Source of the DNA: Trueperaceae bacterium
Lineage (GTDB): Bacteria > Deinococcota > Deinococci > Deinococcales > Trueperaceae
Direction: 5' to 3'
NCBI GenBank assembly: GCA_007130445.1
Contig: SLSM01000137.1
Location: 1-29,836, forward strand
DNA length: 29,836 bases
Below, piece by piece: positions 17,726-25,616 of this stretch (positions are counted from its first letter, which is position 1; each line of letters starts with the position of its first letter). Below the pieces are notes generated by a model. That model did not search any database and was not told the DNA's origin. It saw only the letters and a program-made list of their open reading frames with translations. The position numbers were made by a program, and so were the translations under genes.

Positions 17726-18517
17726 TCACAGGTGCCGCTGCAGGAAGTCGACGAGCAGCCGCCAGGCCTGCGCCTGCACCGGGTCGCTCGCGATCCCGGC
17801 AGGCCCCGTGACGAAGGCGTGCCCCACGCCGTCGAACACGTGCACCTCGTGCTCGACTCCGGCCTCGGCCAGGGCGCGCTCGAACGCCGCCACCTCGCTC
17901 TGCGGGATCGAGCCGTCGTTCGCGCCGAACACACCCAAGACCGGCCCGCCCAGCCTCCGCAGCGCCTCGACGTCGTCGCTCACGTTGCCGTAGTACACGC
18001 CCGTGACGGCGACGTCGGGCCGCTCGAGCGCGTAGCGCAACGACATGCGCCCGCCGAAACAGAAGCCCATCACGGCGACCCGCGTGGCGTCGACGTCGGC
18101 GTGCCCGGCGAACGCCGCGAGCACGGCGTCGAGATCCGAGCGCACGCGCTCGTCCGGCGTGCGCAGCGTCTGCCAGATCGCGCTGGGCAACCAGCGCGTG
18201 GAGCGACCACGCATCAGATCGGGCGCGATCACCACGTACCCCTCGGCCGCCAGCAGCTCGGCCTTGCCGATGGTGGCCTCGTCGAGCCCCCAGAACTCGT
18301 GGATCATCACCACCAGCGGCCGCGGCTCAGTGCCCCCGTTCGGTCGAGCCAGGTACGCCTGCAGCGGACCGGCCGGACCCGCGAGTTCGACGTTGGCGAG
18401 CGCCTCGACACGGTCACGTGTCCACCAGCGATCGACGCTCACCGACAGCGTCAGCGCGACGCCCACCGCCAGGAACGCCAGCCCCAGCCCGATCGATAGG
18501 CGCCGCAGGGTCCGCAT
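17726..18517 (-). CDS. Dienelactone hydrolase family protein with N-terminal membrane anchor
   Basis: This is an alpha/beta hydrolase of the dienelactone hydrolase family. Residues 8-28 (SIGLGLAFLAVGVALTLSVSV) form one hydrophobic segment after MRTLRR, without a clear cleavage site. It is either a membrane anchor or a signal peptide, with the enzyme facing outwards. The catalytic residues are Cys153 in MGFCFGGRM, Asp201 in GANDGSIP and His233 in DGVGHAFV; Glu74 in HEFWG matches the Glu that gates the Cys in this family. The natural substrate is unknown. The total is 263 residues. The ATG at 18517 is set by the leaderless -10 TAGACT, 5 nt upstream. The gene lies 8 bp downstream of the TVP38-type gene on the same strand. 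Confidence 0.88.
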   Translation of the reverse strand: MRTLRRLSIGLGLAFLAVGVALTLSVSVDRWWTRDRVEALANVELAGPAGPLQAYLARPNGGTEPRPLVVMIHEFWGLDEATIGKAELLAAEGYVVIAPDLMRGRSTRWLPSAIWQTLRTPDERVRSDLDAVLAAFAGHADVDATRVAVMGFCFGGRMSLRYALERPDVAVTGVYYGNVSDDVEALRRLGGPVLGVFGANDGSIPQSEVAAFERALAEAGVEHEVHVFDGVGHAFVTGPAGIASDPVQAQAWRLLVDFLQRHL

Positions 18518-18522
18518 GCGGC

Positions 18523-18528
18523 AGTCTA
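18523..18528 (-). promoter_or_regulatory. -10 element (TAGACT) overlapping the stop codon of the upstream gene
   Basis: TAGACT on the minus strand ends 5 nt before the ATG at 18517. Its first three bases are the TAG stop codon of the TVP38-type gene, so one sequence serves both as terminating codon and as promoter element. Confidence 0.55.
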
Positions 18529-19341
18529 CGCGCCGCCGTCGCCTCCGAGGTCGCCCACCACGGCCGTGGACCCGGCCGCTCCAGCGGCAGCGACGACACC
18601 GGTGCGCCGCCGCACGATCGCGGCGAGCCCGAGGCTGACGAGCAGCACGACCGCGGCGGCCACCAGGAGCCGCGGCTCGAACTGCAAGGCGTCGGGCTCG
18701 AAGCGGCTCCCACGCAACGACGCACCCGCCAGGACGCCGACCAACAACCCCGGCGCTCCGCCCAGCAGCGTCGCGCCGACGAACGGGAGCAGCGGCACGC
18801 GCAACACCCCGGCAGCCGCGTTCACCAGGTCGCCGGGCAGCATCATCAGCCGGGCACCGAGGACGGCCGCGAAGGGTCGCCTCGCGAGATCGGAGCGCCA
18901 GCCGGAGCGCGGCGGACGGAGCGCCCGTCCTCGCATCACGCGAGCCACGCCGTACGGGAGGAGCGAGGTCAACGTGACCGCGACGGCCGCCACCACGAGG
19001 CCCAGGACGGGACCGAGCAGGAAGCCCGCGAACGCGGTCAGGACCGTGGAGGGGAGCAGGGTGAGCGGCCGTACCGCGAACGCCGCGAGCAACACGCCGA
19101 ACGCACCGGCCGGCGTCTGGGCGGTGCCGAGCAGGTCCGCCATGGCGCCCGCGACGCCGTCCTCGTTGCCGCTCGCCCACCACCACGCGGCGACCGCCAA
19201 CGCCGCCCACACCGCGGCCGCAGCCGCGACGCGGCGCCGTCGCCTGCCGCCCACGGGCGGCCGCGCCTCCGGCGCGGCACGCCCCTCGCCGCCGTCCCGA
19301 CCGGATTCGTCGGCCGTCGCACGTCCGCCACCCACCGTCAC
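18526..19341 (-). CDS. TVP38/TMEM64 (DedA-like, VTT domain) membrane protein
   Basis: VTT-domain proteins are membrane proteins linked to lipid scrambling or transport; the role of this member is unknown. The 271-residue product has a charged N-terminal tail (1-37), a first membrane segment (38-55), then the domain at about 95-205. That domain contains LLPSTVLTAFAGFLLGP, a re-entrant-like helix, and FAAVLGARLMMLPGDLVNAAAGVLRVPLLPFVGATLLGGAPG, with the family's R...PG/N pattern. A final membrane segment (226-243) follows. The GTG at 19341 was chosen because TACGCT lies 6 nt upstream on the minus strand. The longer frame would cross that promoter. It probably shares transcripts with the hydrolase gene 8 bp downstream, which also has its own -10. 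Confidence 0.85.
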   Translation of the reverse strand: MTVGGGRATADESGRDGGEGRAAPEARPPVGGRRRRRVAAAAAVWAALAVAAWWWASGNEDGVAGAMADLLGTAQTPAGAFGVLLAAFAVRPLTLLPSTVLTAFAGFLLGPVLGLVVAAVAVTLTSLLPYGVARVMRGRALRPPRSGWRSDLARRPFAAVLGARLMMLPGDLVNAAAGVLRVPLLPFVGATLLGGAPGLLVGVLAGASLRGSRFEPDALQFEPRLLVAAAVVLLVSLGLAAIVRRRTGVVAAAGAAGSTAVVGDLGGDGGA

Positions 19342-19347
19342 GGCGCC

Positions 19348-19353
19348 AGCGTA
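19348..19353 (-). promoter_or_regulatory. -10 element (TACGCT) of the TVP38-type gene, leaderless
   Basis: TACGCT on the minus strand ends 6 nt before the GTG at 19341; the divergent -10 TAGGAT at 19385-19390 lies about 30 bp away on the other strand. Confidence 0.5.
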
Positions 19354-19384
19354 CGCGTTCGAGCCAGGCAGGTGCGCACATGCG

Positions 19385-19390
19385 TAGGAT
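19385..19390 (+). promoter_or_regulatory. -10 element (TAGGAT) upstream of the pentapeptide gene
   Basis: TAGGAT would start transcription at about 19396-19397, where a GTG codon (19396) opens a 44-codon frame that ends at 19530. The main pentapeptide frame begins later, at 19476 or 19527. So this message is either leadered or starts with a short leaderless frame. Confidence 0.5.
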
Positions 19391-19475
19391 GGGGTGTGGA
19401 GCCCCAGCCGTCCGCACACGCGTCGCACCGCCCCCGGCCCGCGCTCGCGCTCGCGCTCGGAGCGTTCGAGGACGC

Positions 19476-20132
19476 GTGTCCGACGTGGGCACCCACCACG
19501 AGTGGCGGCAGCGGCGGGCGGTACGCGTGAGGCGCGTCCGCACCCCGGTGTCGGGCGAACGCTACGCCGACGTCCGTTTCGTCGGGGTGCGCATCGACGG
19601 CACGCTGCAGGGCGCCCACTTCCGCGACTGCGTGTTCGAGGAGTGCGACCTGCGCGAGCTCAGGCTCGTCGACTGCGAACTCAACGACAGCGACCTGCTC
19701 GGCTGCGACATGCGCCTGCTCGACGTGCAGGGGAGTCGATTCGGCGGGGTGACGCTGGAGGCGTGCCACGTCGTCGGCGTGGAGTGGCACCGCGCCGCCA
19801 CCAGCGGCGAGCGGCCGCTGGAGGTCGACGCCCAGGACACCATCCTCAGCTTCTGCAGCTTCGTCGGCCTCGACCTCCGGAAGCGTCGCTTCGAAGGCTG
19901 CACGATGCACGAGGTGCTGTTCGACGCGTGCGACCTGCGCGACGCCAGCCTCCGCCACAGCGACCTCGCCGGGGCCCAGTTCAAGGGCTGCGACCTGCGT
20001 GGCGCCGACCTGCGGACCGCCCGCAACTACGCCATCGTCGCCAACGACAACCGCCTCGAGGGCATGCGCGCCGCGCTGCCCGACGCCGCGGGGCTCCTGG
20101 CCGGCCTCGGGATCGACCTCGAGCGCGACTGA
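19476..20132 (+). CDS. Pentapeptide repeat protein, Qnr-like
   Basis: Pentapeptide repeats A(D/N)LxX coil into a right-handed beta-helix; Qnr and MfpA members mimic DNA and protect gyrase. Here two repeat blocks are seen: YADVRFVGVRIDGTLQGAHF through SRFGGVTLEACHVVG, and, after an insert (HRAATSGERPLEVDAQ), LSFCSFVGLDLRKRRFEGC through GCDLRGADLRTARNY. The end (NRLEGMRAALPDAAGLLAGLGIDL) resembles the C-terminal helix of Qnr-like proteins, which makes the dimer interface. Whether it binds gyrase is unknown. The start is uncertain: GTG 19476 (after GAGG) gives 218 residues, GTG 19527 gives 201, and ATG 19380 would overlap the -10. It converges on the oxidoreductase gene 9 bp away. Confidence 0.82.
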   Translation: MSDVGTHHEWRQRRAVRVRRVRTPVSGERYADVRFVGVRIDGTLQGAHFRDCVFEECDLRELRLVDCELNDSDLLGCDMRLLDVQGSRFGGVTLEACHVVGVEWHRAATSGERPLEVDAQDTILSFCSFVGLDLRKRRFEGCTMHEVLFDACDLRDASLRHSDLAGAQFKGCDLRGADLRTARNYAIVANDNRLEGMRAALPDAAGLLAGLGIDLERD

Positions 20133-20145
20133 CGCCGGGCGTCAG
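20129..20145. terminator. Perfect hairpin containing both stop codons of convergent genes
   Basis: CTGACGC (20129-20135), a 3-nt loop and GCGTCAG (20139-20145) form a perfect 7-bp stem; the two convergent stop codons are in the two arms. The palindrome GACCCGCGGGTC (20145-20156) follows directly. There is no T-run, but the symmetry suits a bidirectional terminator. Confidence 0.45.
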
Positions 20146-21419
20146 ACCCGCGGGTCGATCCAGCGCGCCTCGCGCCGCGCTCGCTCGGCCGCGAACGCGA
20201 TCACGTGGCTCTCCAGCGACGCCGCCAGGTCGGTCGCACCCGGGTCGTCGCCGTGCACGCCGGCGACGCGCTCGAACCAGTCGCGAGCCAGTGCCTGGTC
20301 CGCCGCGTCGTGCGCCTCACCGCTGGCACCGCAGTCCTCGAGCCGCCGCTCGCCGGTGCGGAAGTCGTGCCACTCCAGAACGCCGCGACCGAAGTGCGCA
20401 GCGGCCTCGCCGTGCGTCCCCCATACCCGCACCGTGCGCGTCATCTCGGCGCTGAAGGCCGTGACGGTCAGGCTCGCGCGCACGCCGCCCACGAACTCCA
20501 GCGCCACCACCTGGTGATCGACGACGTCGTTGTCGCAGCGGTACACGCAGCGTCCGTACGGACCGTTGCGCAGCGCCTCGAGCACGCTGGCCTCGGTGGG
20601 CTCGGGGGTCACCACCAGGTTCGGCCACACGGCCCGCCCGCCGTAGCGTCCGAGATAGATGCGCGGGGCGCCGTAGGGACAGCTCGCCTCGACCGGGCAG
20701 CCGTCGGTGCAGCGCTCGGGCGCGCCCGCGGGGGCCTCCTCCGACCGGAAGTGCCGCGGCGCGGCGCTGCTCGTGACCCGTTCGCACGGCTCGCCCACCC
20801 ACCAGCGCAGGAGGTCGAGGTCGTGACACGCCTTCGCGAGCAGCATCGGGCTGGCGTCGGCCTCGCGCCGCCAGGCGCCGCGGACGTAGCTGTGTGCGAA
20901 GTGCCAGTGCCCTATGTGCTCGACGTGGTCGATGCCGACGAGGCGACCGAGCGCACCGTCACGCAACCCCGCCGCGAGCCGTTCGAAGACGGGTGCGTGC
21001 CGCAAGACATGGGCCACCGTGACGCGCCCTCGGCTGCGCTCGGCTGCGAGCGCGATGCGCCGGACGCCGGCGAGGTCAGGTGCGATCGGCTTCTCGAGCA
21101 ACACGTCGAGCCCCAGCGCCAGCGCCGCCTCGGTCGGCTCGACGTGCTCCGCGTCGGGCGTGGCGACGACGACGGCGTCGAGCTCGAGCGCTCCCGCCGC
21201 GACGTCGGCCAAGAGCGCGCGCCAATGCTCGTAGCGACGCCCGCCCTCGACGCCGTTGCGCTCGCCCACGAGGCGGCGGCGCTCCTCGCGCTGGTCGGCG
21301 AGCGCGACCACCCGAACGAGCCCGGGCGCGCCTGCCGCGGCCGGCGCGTAGACGTCGCCCCCGCGGTTGCCGGCGCCGAGGATCGCGATGCGCGCGGGCC
21401 GCACGGCCATGGCGCTCAC
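20142..21419 (-). CDS. Gfo/Idh/MocA family oxidoreductase
   Basis: These enzymes use NAD(P) to oxidise or reduce sugars, inositols and related compounds. The 425-residue product has the Rossmann start ILGAGNRGGDVYAP (13-26), the family EKP at 109-111 (LLEKPIAPD) and a substrate-binding C-terminal domain with DHVEHIGHWHFAHSYVRG and KACHDLDLLRWW. A Cys-rich loop CTDGCPVEASCPYG (237-250) and YGRCVYRCDNDVVDHQ occur in one sub-branch of the family. No signal peptide is present. The start is GTG 21419, overlapping the guanine deaminase stop as GTGA; ATG 21410 is the alternative. It is last in the ade-guanine deaminase operon. The link to purine or nucleoside breakdown is an inference from position. 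Confidence 0.88.
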   Translation of the reverse strand: MSAMAVRPARIAILGAGNRGGDVYAPAAAGAPGLVRVVALADQREERRRLVGERNGVEGGRRYEHWRALLADVAAGALELDAVVVATPDAEHVEPTEAALALGLDVLLEKPIAPDLAGVRRIALAAERSRGRVTVAHVLRHAPVFERLAAGLRDGALGRLVGIDHVEHIGHWHFAHSYVRGAWRREADASPMLLAKACHDLDLLRWWVGEPCERVTSSAAPRHFRSEEAPAGAPERCTDGCPVEASCPYGAPRIYLGRYGGRAVWPNLVVTPEPTEASVLEALRNGPYGRCVYRCDNDVVDHQVVALEFVGGVRASLTVTAFSAEMTRTVRVWGTHGEAAAHFGRGVLEWHDFRTGERRLEDCGASGEAHDAADQALARDWFERVAGVHGDDPGATDLAASLESHVIAFAAERARREARWIDPRV

Positions 21420-22762
21420 GCGACACTTCCCGCGTCGCCGCGCCGGTGGACCGACGCGCCCTGCACCCAGGTCTCTGCGACGGCCCCCTCGCGGGCGAGG
21501 GCGAGACAGGCGCCGAGGACCGCATCGGCGCCGTCGGCGTGCGCGAGCACGGCCGCGAGGCTGCTGCCGGGCGGCGGCTCGATCGACACCAGGTCGGCGG
21601 CGCGCCCCGGGAGCAGGTCGCCCACCTCGTCGCCCAGGCCGATGGCGTCGGCGCCAGCCCGGGTGAGGAGCCACAACAGGTGCGCGGCCGTGAGCGGCTC
21701 TCCCTCGGGACCCAGACCGGCCTGGGTGAGATACGCCTGCAGCGCCTCGTGCAACAGCGCCGGCGACGTGCCGGCTCCGACGTCGCTGCCGAGCGCGACG
21801 CGAACGCCCGCGCGGCGGTGGCGCGCGAACGGGAACGCTCCGGAGCCGAGGAAGGCGTTGCTGGTGGGGCAGTGTGCCACCGCAGCGCCGGCGGCGGCCA
21901 GACGCGCGAGCTCGTCGTCGCCCGGGTGGACGTCGTGAGCGAACACGCTGCGAGGGCCGACCAGACCGTGGCGCTCGTAGACCGCGAGGTAGTCGCGATC
22001 GCTGGCGAAGGCCGCGCGCACGGTGGCGATCTCGGCGCGACTCTCGTTGAGGTGGCTGGTGACGAGCAGCTCGGGACGCTCGCGCGCCAAGGCGCCGCAC
22101 GCCGCCAGCACGCCATCGCCGCACGTGACCGCGAAGCGCGGCGACACGGCGTAGCGCAACCGGCCCCGGCCGTGCCAGCGCTCGGCCAGCGTCGCCGCCT
22201 CGGCGTAGGCGTGCTCGGGCGTGGTGCACAGCGCCTCGGGCACGCCGTGGTCCGAGATCACCAGCCCGCTGGCGAGGCGCAGACCGCTGGCCTCCGCCGC
22301 CTCGAAGAACGCCTCCATGGCGCTCGGGACGTGCGCGCCGAAGACCAGCGCGGACGTCGTGCCGTTGGCGGCCAACAGCCGCAGGAAGGTGCGCGCCTCG
22401 CGCTCGGCGAAGGCGACGTCGAGGAAGCGAGCCTCGAACGGGAAGGCCCGCTCGTCGAGCCAGCGCAGGAGCGGCAGGCCGAACGCGCCGATCACGCCCA
22501 CCTGCGGATAGTGGATGTGGGCGTCGACGAACCCTGGCAGCACGATGGCGCCGCGACGATCGACGACGGGACGGTCCGGGTAGCGCAAGCGCACCCTGGA
22601 TGCGTCTCCGACGTCGTCGATACGGCCGTCCGAGGCGATGGCCACGGCGCCCTCGGCCCACGCCTCGAGGGCGGCCGCGCCCTCGGCGAACGGGTCGCGG
22701 GGGACGTGGACGACCGTGGCGATCAGCACGCAGGCGCCGCCTCCACGCGCAGGAGCGCCCAT
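21416..22762 (-). CDS. guaD: Guanine deaminase
   Basis: Guanine deaminase hydrolyses guanine to xanthine and ammonia. The 448-residue amidohydrolase has PGFVDAHIHYPQ at 76-87 with metal ligands His82 and His84, the SHLNES segment where guanine deaminases have (T/S)HxxE, HDVHPGDDE, HCPTSNAFLGSG and GSDVGAG, whose Asp is the catalytic metal ligand. The PQ after HIHY and the SNxFLGSG block separate guanine deaminase from other cyclic amidohydrolases. The ATG at 22762 shares its A with the stop codon of ade in TGATG; GTG 22765 is one codon earlier. Coupled translation with ade is expected. Specificity for guanine is inferred from motifs. Confidence 0.88.
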   Translation of the reverse strand: MGAPARGGGACVLIATVVHVPRDPFAEGAAALEAWAEGAVAIASDGRIDDVGDASRVRLRYPDRPVVDRRGAIVLPGFVDAHIHYPQVGVIGAFGLPLLRWLDERAFPFEARFLDVAFAEREARTFLRLLAANGTTSALVFGAHVPSAMEAFFEAAEASGLRLASGLVISDHGVPEALCTTPEHAYAEAATLAERWHGRGRLRYAVSPRFAVTCGDGVLAACGALARERPELLVTSHLNESRAEIATVRAAFASDRDYLAVYERHGLVGPRSVFAHDVHPGDDELARLAAAGAAVAHCPTSNAFLGSGAFPFARHRRAGVRVALGSDVGAGTSPALLHEALQAYLTQAGLGPEGEPLTAAHLLWLLTRAGADAIGLGDEVGDLLPGRAADLVSIEPPPGSSLAAVLAHADGADAVLGACLALAREGAVAETWVQGASVHRRGDAGSVA

Positions 22763-24531
22763 CACCCCACGACCTCGAACGGGACGATGCGCGCCGCGGC
22801 CACGTCGACCAGTCCGAGATCGGTCAGCCGCAGCGACGGGATGACGGCGAGCCCGAGGAACGAGAGCGTCATCATCACGCCAGTGGCGTCGACGCCGAGG
22901 TCGCGCGCCGCCGCCTCGACCGCATCCAGCCCCCCGCGCACCACGTCGATCGGCGCGCTCGACACCAGCCCGGCGACCTCGAGTGGCAGCTCGGCCAGCA
23001 CGCGCCCGGCGTCGACCACCACCATGCCGCCACCCAACTCGGCGAGGCGCTCCGCCGCCAGGCGCATGTCGCCGACGTCGGCACCCGCCAGCATCAGGTT
23101 GTGGTGGTCGTGTCCGACGCTCGAGCCGAGCGCCCCTCGGCGCACGCCGAGCCCGCGCACCAGACCGGTGCCGATGCCGCCGCCGCGGCCGTGCCGCTCC
23201 ACGCAGGCGAGCAACGCGAGGTCGCGCTCGGGGTCGGCCACGACGCGGCCGCCGAGCATCGTCGGTGTCAGTTCGAGCGCCTCGGTCACGATCTGACCGG
23301 GGATCGGCCGGATCACACGCACGCGTGCCCCGGAACGCTGCGGCGCGCTCGGACGCAAGGCATCGCCGCTCAGCGCGGGCAGCCGGACGGTCGCGCGCAC
23401 GGGCGCGTCGTCCGTGCGCGACTCGGGCACCGCGACGAGCAGGCGACCGTCGCGCGCCACGACGCTCCCGTGCCGCACCACCAGCGTCGCACGCCAGGCC
23501 TGGATGTCGTCGATGACCGCCAGGTCGGCGTAGTATCCCGGCGCGATCGCGCCACGCCGCGGCAAGCGGTAGTGGTTGGCCGTGTTCCAGCTGGCGCAGC
23601 GCACCGCGTACACCGGGTCGACCCCGGCCGCCACTGCGCGCCGCACCAGCACGTCCACGCCGCCCTCGTCGAGCAGGTCGTTGGGGAGGCGATCGTCGGT
23701 CACGAAGCCGATGCGGTCCGCATGGCGCGGGTCGACGAGCGGCATGAGCGCGTCGAGATCGCGTGTGACGCTCCCCTCGCGCACCATCACGAACGCGCCC
23801 GCCTTGAGCTTCTCACGGCCCGCGGCCAGGGCGGTCGACTCGTGATCGGATCCGATGCCCGCCGCGAGGTAGGCCTGCAGGGCGCGGCCGCCGAGGCCGG
23901 GCGCGTGCCCCTCGATCGTCTTGCGCTGAGCCTCGGCCACGGCCACCTTGGCCAGCTGCTCGAACGCGCCCGCGATCACGTCGGGGAACGACATCAGCTC
24001 GGCGACGCCGACCACCCACGGCTCGGCGAGCAGGTCGTCGATCTCGCCGACGCCGAGCTCGGCGCCGGCGGTCTCGAGCGCAGAGCTCGGCACGCACGAG
24101 GGGACCGTGACCCAGACGTCGAAGGGTAGGTCGCGGCTGCCCGCCAGCAGCCAGCGCACGCCGGCCACACCGGCCACGTTGGCGATCTCGTGCGGGTCGC
24201 ACACCGCGCCGGTGACGCCGCGTGGCAGGACCGCCTCGGCGTAGCGCGCGGGCGTGACGAGCGACGACTCGATGTGGACGTGTCCGTCGATCAGGCCCGG
24301 GGCGAGGAAGGCGCCCGAGACGTCCTCGACCCGCGCCGCGGCGGCGTCACCGAGGTCGCCGACGGCCGCCACGAGCGCCCCTGCGATCAACACGTCGGCG
24401 CGCTCGATGCTGCCGTCGAACACGTTGAGGAGGCGCCCGCCGCGGAGCAGCAGGTCGCCCTCGCCGCGCCCGGCGGCCACGTCGACGACGCGGCGCAGTT
24501 CGTCGAGACTCGGGTACGGCTGGGCGGTCAT
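22762..24531 (-). CDS. ade: Adenine deaminase
   Basis: Adenine deaminase converts adenine to hypoxanthine and ammonia in purine salvage or catabolism. The 589-residue protein has the Ade-family start (LLLRGGRLLNVFDGSIERADVLIAG), the metal motif APGLIDGHVHIESS at 77-90 with His84 and His86, and GAVCDPHEIANVAG at 108-121. It continues with EGHAPGL, GIGSDHESTAL and the C-terminal domain with SVGHDHHNLMLAG, GGGMVVVDAG and LSFLGLAVIPSLRLTDLGLVDV. The length fits the family (about 550-600). The ATG at 24531 is preceded by GGAGG 5 bp upstream. With guanine deaminase next to it, the operon would feed both purine bases into hypoxanthine and xanthine and release ammonia. Confidence 0.94.
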   Translation of the reverse strand: MTAQPYPSLDELRRVVDVAAGRGEGDLLLRGGRLLNVFDGSIERADVLIAGALVAAVGDLGDAAAARVEDVSGAFLAPGLIDGHVHIESSLVTPARYAEAVLPRGVTGAVCDPHEIANVAGVAGVRWLLAGSRDLPFDVWVTVPSCVPSSALETAGAELGVGEIDDLLAEPWVVGVAELMSFPDVIAGAFEQLAKVAVAEAQRKTIEGHAPGLGGRALQAYLAAGIGSDHESTALAAGREKLKAGAFVMVREGSVTRDLDALMPLVDPRHADRIGFVTDDRLPNDLLDEGGVDVLVRRAVAAGVDPVYAVRCASWNTANHYRLPRRGAIAPGYYADLAVIDDIQAWRATLVVRHGSVVARDGRLLVAVPESRTDDAPVRATVRLPALSGDALRPSAPQRSGARVRVIRPIPGQIVTEALELTPTMLGGRVVADPERDLALLACVERHGRGGGIGTGLVRGLGVRRGALGSSVGHDHHNLMLAGADVGDMRLAAERLAELGGGMVVVDAGRVLAELPLEVAGLVSSAPIDVVRGGLDAVEAAARDLGVDATGVMMTLSFLGLAVIPSLRLTDLGLVDVAAARIVPFEVVG

Positions 24532-24550
24532 GCGGACCTCCGACGGGGAC

Positions 24551-24556
24551 AGCGTA
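24551..24556 (-). promoter_or_regulatory. Putative -10 element (TACGCT) of the ade operon
   Basis: TACGCT on the minus strand would start transcription near 24544, giving a short leader that holds the GGAGG ribosome binding site. No good -35 is seen at 17 bp. The divergent leaderless promoter of the receiver gene lies about 40 bp away. Confidence 0.45.
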
Positions 24557-24596
24557 CGACGCCCCCAGCGTCAACGTTCCGTGAGCGGACGCGCCG

Positions 24597-24602
24597 TAGC
24601 GT
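24597..24602 (+). promoter_or_regulatory. -10 element (TAGCGT) of the receiver gene, leaderless
   Basis: TAGCGT ends 6 nt before the ATG at 24609 and no Shine-Dalgarno is present, matching the other leaderless starts in this window. Confidence 0.55.
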
Positions 24603-24608
24603 GGCCCC

Positions 24609-24989
24609 ATGCGCAGCACCCCACCTCCCCGGACGATCCTCGTGGTCGACGATCACGACGCGCATCGGCGGTTGCTCGAGATGGTGCTCGGAGCCCACAA
24701 CTACCGCGTGATCAGCGCGTCCGACGGCCACGAGGCGCTGACCTACCTCCAGTTCGACACGCCCGATGCGATCATCCTCGACGTCCACATGCCACACATG
24801 TCGGGCTTCGACGTCGCCCGCCGGGTCCGCCGTGTGACGAGGCTTCGTGCCGTGCCGATCCTGATCATGACGTCGGCTGCCGGACAGGAGACACGAGAAC
24901 GCGCCGACGAGGTCGGCGCGTCCGGGGTCATCCACAAACCCATCGCGGGCGTCGACCTCGACCAGAGGCTGCGGACGCTGCTGGCGTGA
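24609..24989 (+). CDS. Stand-alone response regulator receiver protein (CheY-like)
   Basis: The 126-residue protein consists of a single receiver domain and has no output domain. The acidic pocket is Asp14-Asp15 (LVVDDHD), the phosphoacceptor is Asp58 (AIILDVHMPHMSG), the switch residues are Thr88-Ser89 (IMTSA) and the conserved Lys is Lys110 (IHKPI). All key residues are present, so it should be phosphorylated. It may relay phosphate or bind a partner such as a diguanylate cyclase, histidine kinase or motor. No histidine kinase is near, so the partner is unknown. The stop codon is 3 bp from the stop of the convergent nfuA gene. Confidence 0.93.
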   Translation: MRSTPPPRTILVVDDHDAHRRLLEMVLGAHNYRVISASDGHEALTYLQFDTPDAIILDVHMPHMSGFDVARRVRRVTRLRAVPILIMTSAAGQETRERADEVGASGVIHKPIAGVDLDQRLRTLLA

Positions 24990-24992
24990 CGC

Positions 24993-25583
24993 TCAGGCGA
25001 GCGGCGAGTCGCTCACGGCGACGTCGTCGTCCTTGGCGTAGTACGGGTTCTCGCCCGCGTCGTGGTCGGTGGCGTCCAGAACGCGCTTGATTTCGCTCAC
25101 CTGCTCGGTGATCATGCGCTCGATCCCCTGCTTCAGCGTGAGGTCGGCGGCGCCGCAGCCCTGGCAACCCCCGTGCAGGCGGACGATCGCGGCGTCCCCC
25201 TCGATGCCCTCGAGCGACGCGCTGCCACCGTGTCCGGCGATGCCGGGGTTGATCATGGTGTCGAGCACGTCTTGGACGCGCTGCATCAGGGGATCGTCCC
25301 AGGTGGGGGTGGGGAAGGCGACGCGGAAGCCGGACTGCATCACGCCGTCGACGAAGTCGACGGTGGCGCCCGAGAGGTGCCGCTGCGTGAGTGGGTCGAG
25401 GAACACGTCGAAGCCACCCGCGTCGAAGACGGCGTCGGCGTCGTCGCGATCGCTGGGCTTGACGAGCCAGAGCTTGTGGTCGGCACGCGTACCCGACACG
25501 CGCAGGGCGGAGACGCCCTGCGCGTGTTGCTTCTCGAGGTAGGCGCGGATGCGGTCCTTGGCGGTGTCGGTGAACTCCAACAT
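24993..25583 (-). CDS. nfuA: NfuA-type iron-sulfur cluster carrier
   Basis: NfuA carries [4Fe-4S] clusters to target enzymes. The 196-residue product has an N-terminal degenerate A-type (IscA/HesB-like) domain, residues 1-93. It starts MLEFTDTAKDRIRAYLEKQH and lacks the cluster cysteines, as in E. coli NfuA. A NifU-like domain follows (about 98-165), with Cys140 and Cys143 in RLHGGCQGCGAADLTLKQGIE. One CxxC per monomer means a dimer holds one cluster. The acidic tail (ENPYYAKDDDVAVSDS) is unremarkable. The ATG at 25583 lies 9 nt after the -10 TACACT (25598-25593), so it is nearly leaderless. It is downstream of the Crp/Fnr gene by 33 bp but has its own promoter. Confidence 0.92.
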   Translation of the reverse strand: MLEFTDTAKDRIRAYLEKQHAQGVSALRVSGTRADHKLWLVKPSDRDDADAVFDAGGFDVFLDPLTQRHLSGATVDFVDGVMQSGFRVAFPTPTWDDPLMQRVQDVLDTMINPGIAGHGGSASLEGIEGDAAIVRLHGGCQGCGAADLTLKQGIERMITEQVSEIKRVLDATDHDAGENPYYAKDDDVAVSDSPLA

Positions 25584-25592
25584 GGTGCCGCC

Positions 25593-25598
25593 AGTGTA
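25593..25598 (-). promoter_or_regulatory. -10 element (TACACT) of nfuA
   Basis: TACACT on the minus strand is 9 nt from the ATG at 25583, giving a leader of only two or three bases. It lies in the 33-bp gap after the Crp/Fnr gene. Confidence 0.5.
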
Positions 25599-25616
25599 GG
25601 CGCCGCCCGCTGGGAT

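Noticed and set aside
21080..23296. 738-codon plus-strand frame opposite the deaminases
   Set aside because: An Arg/Ala-rich shadow of two clear amidohydrolase genes.
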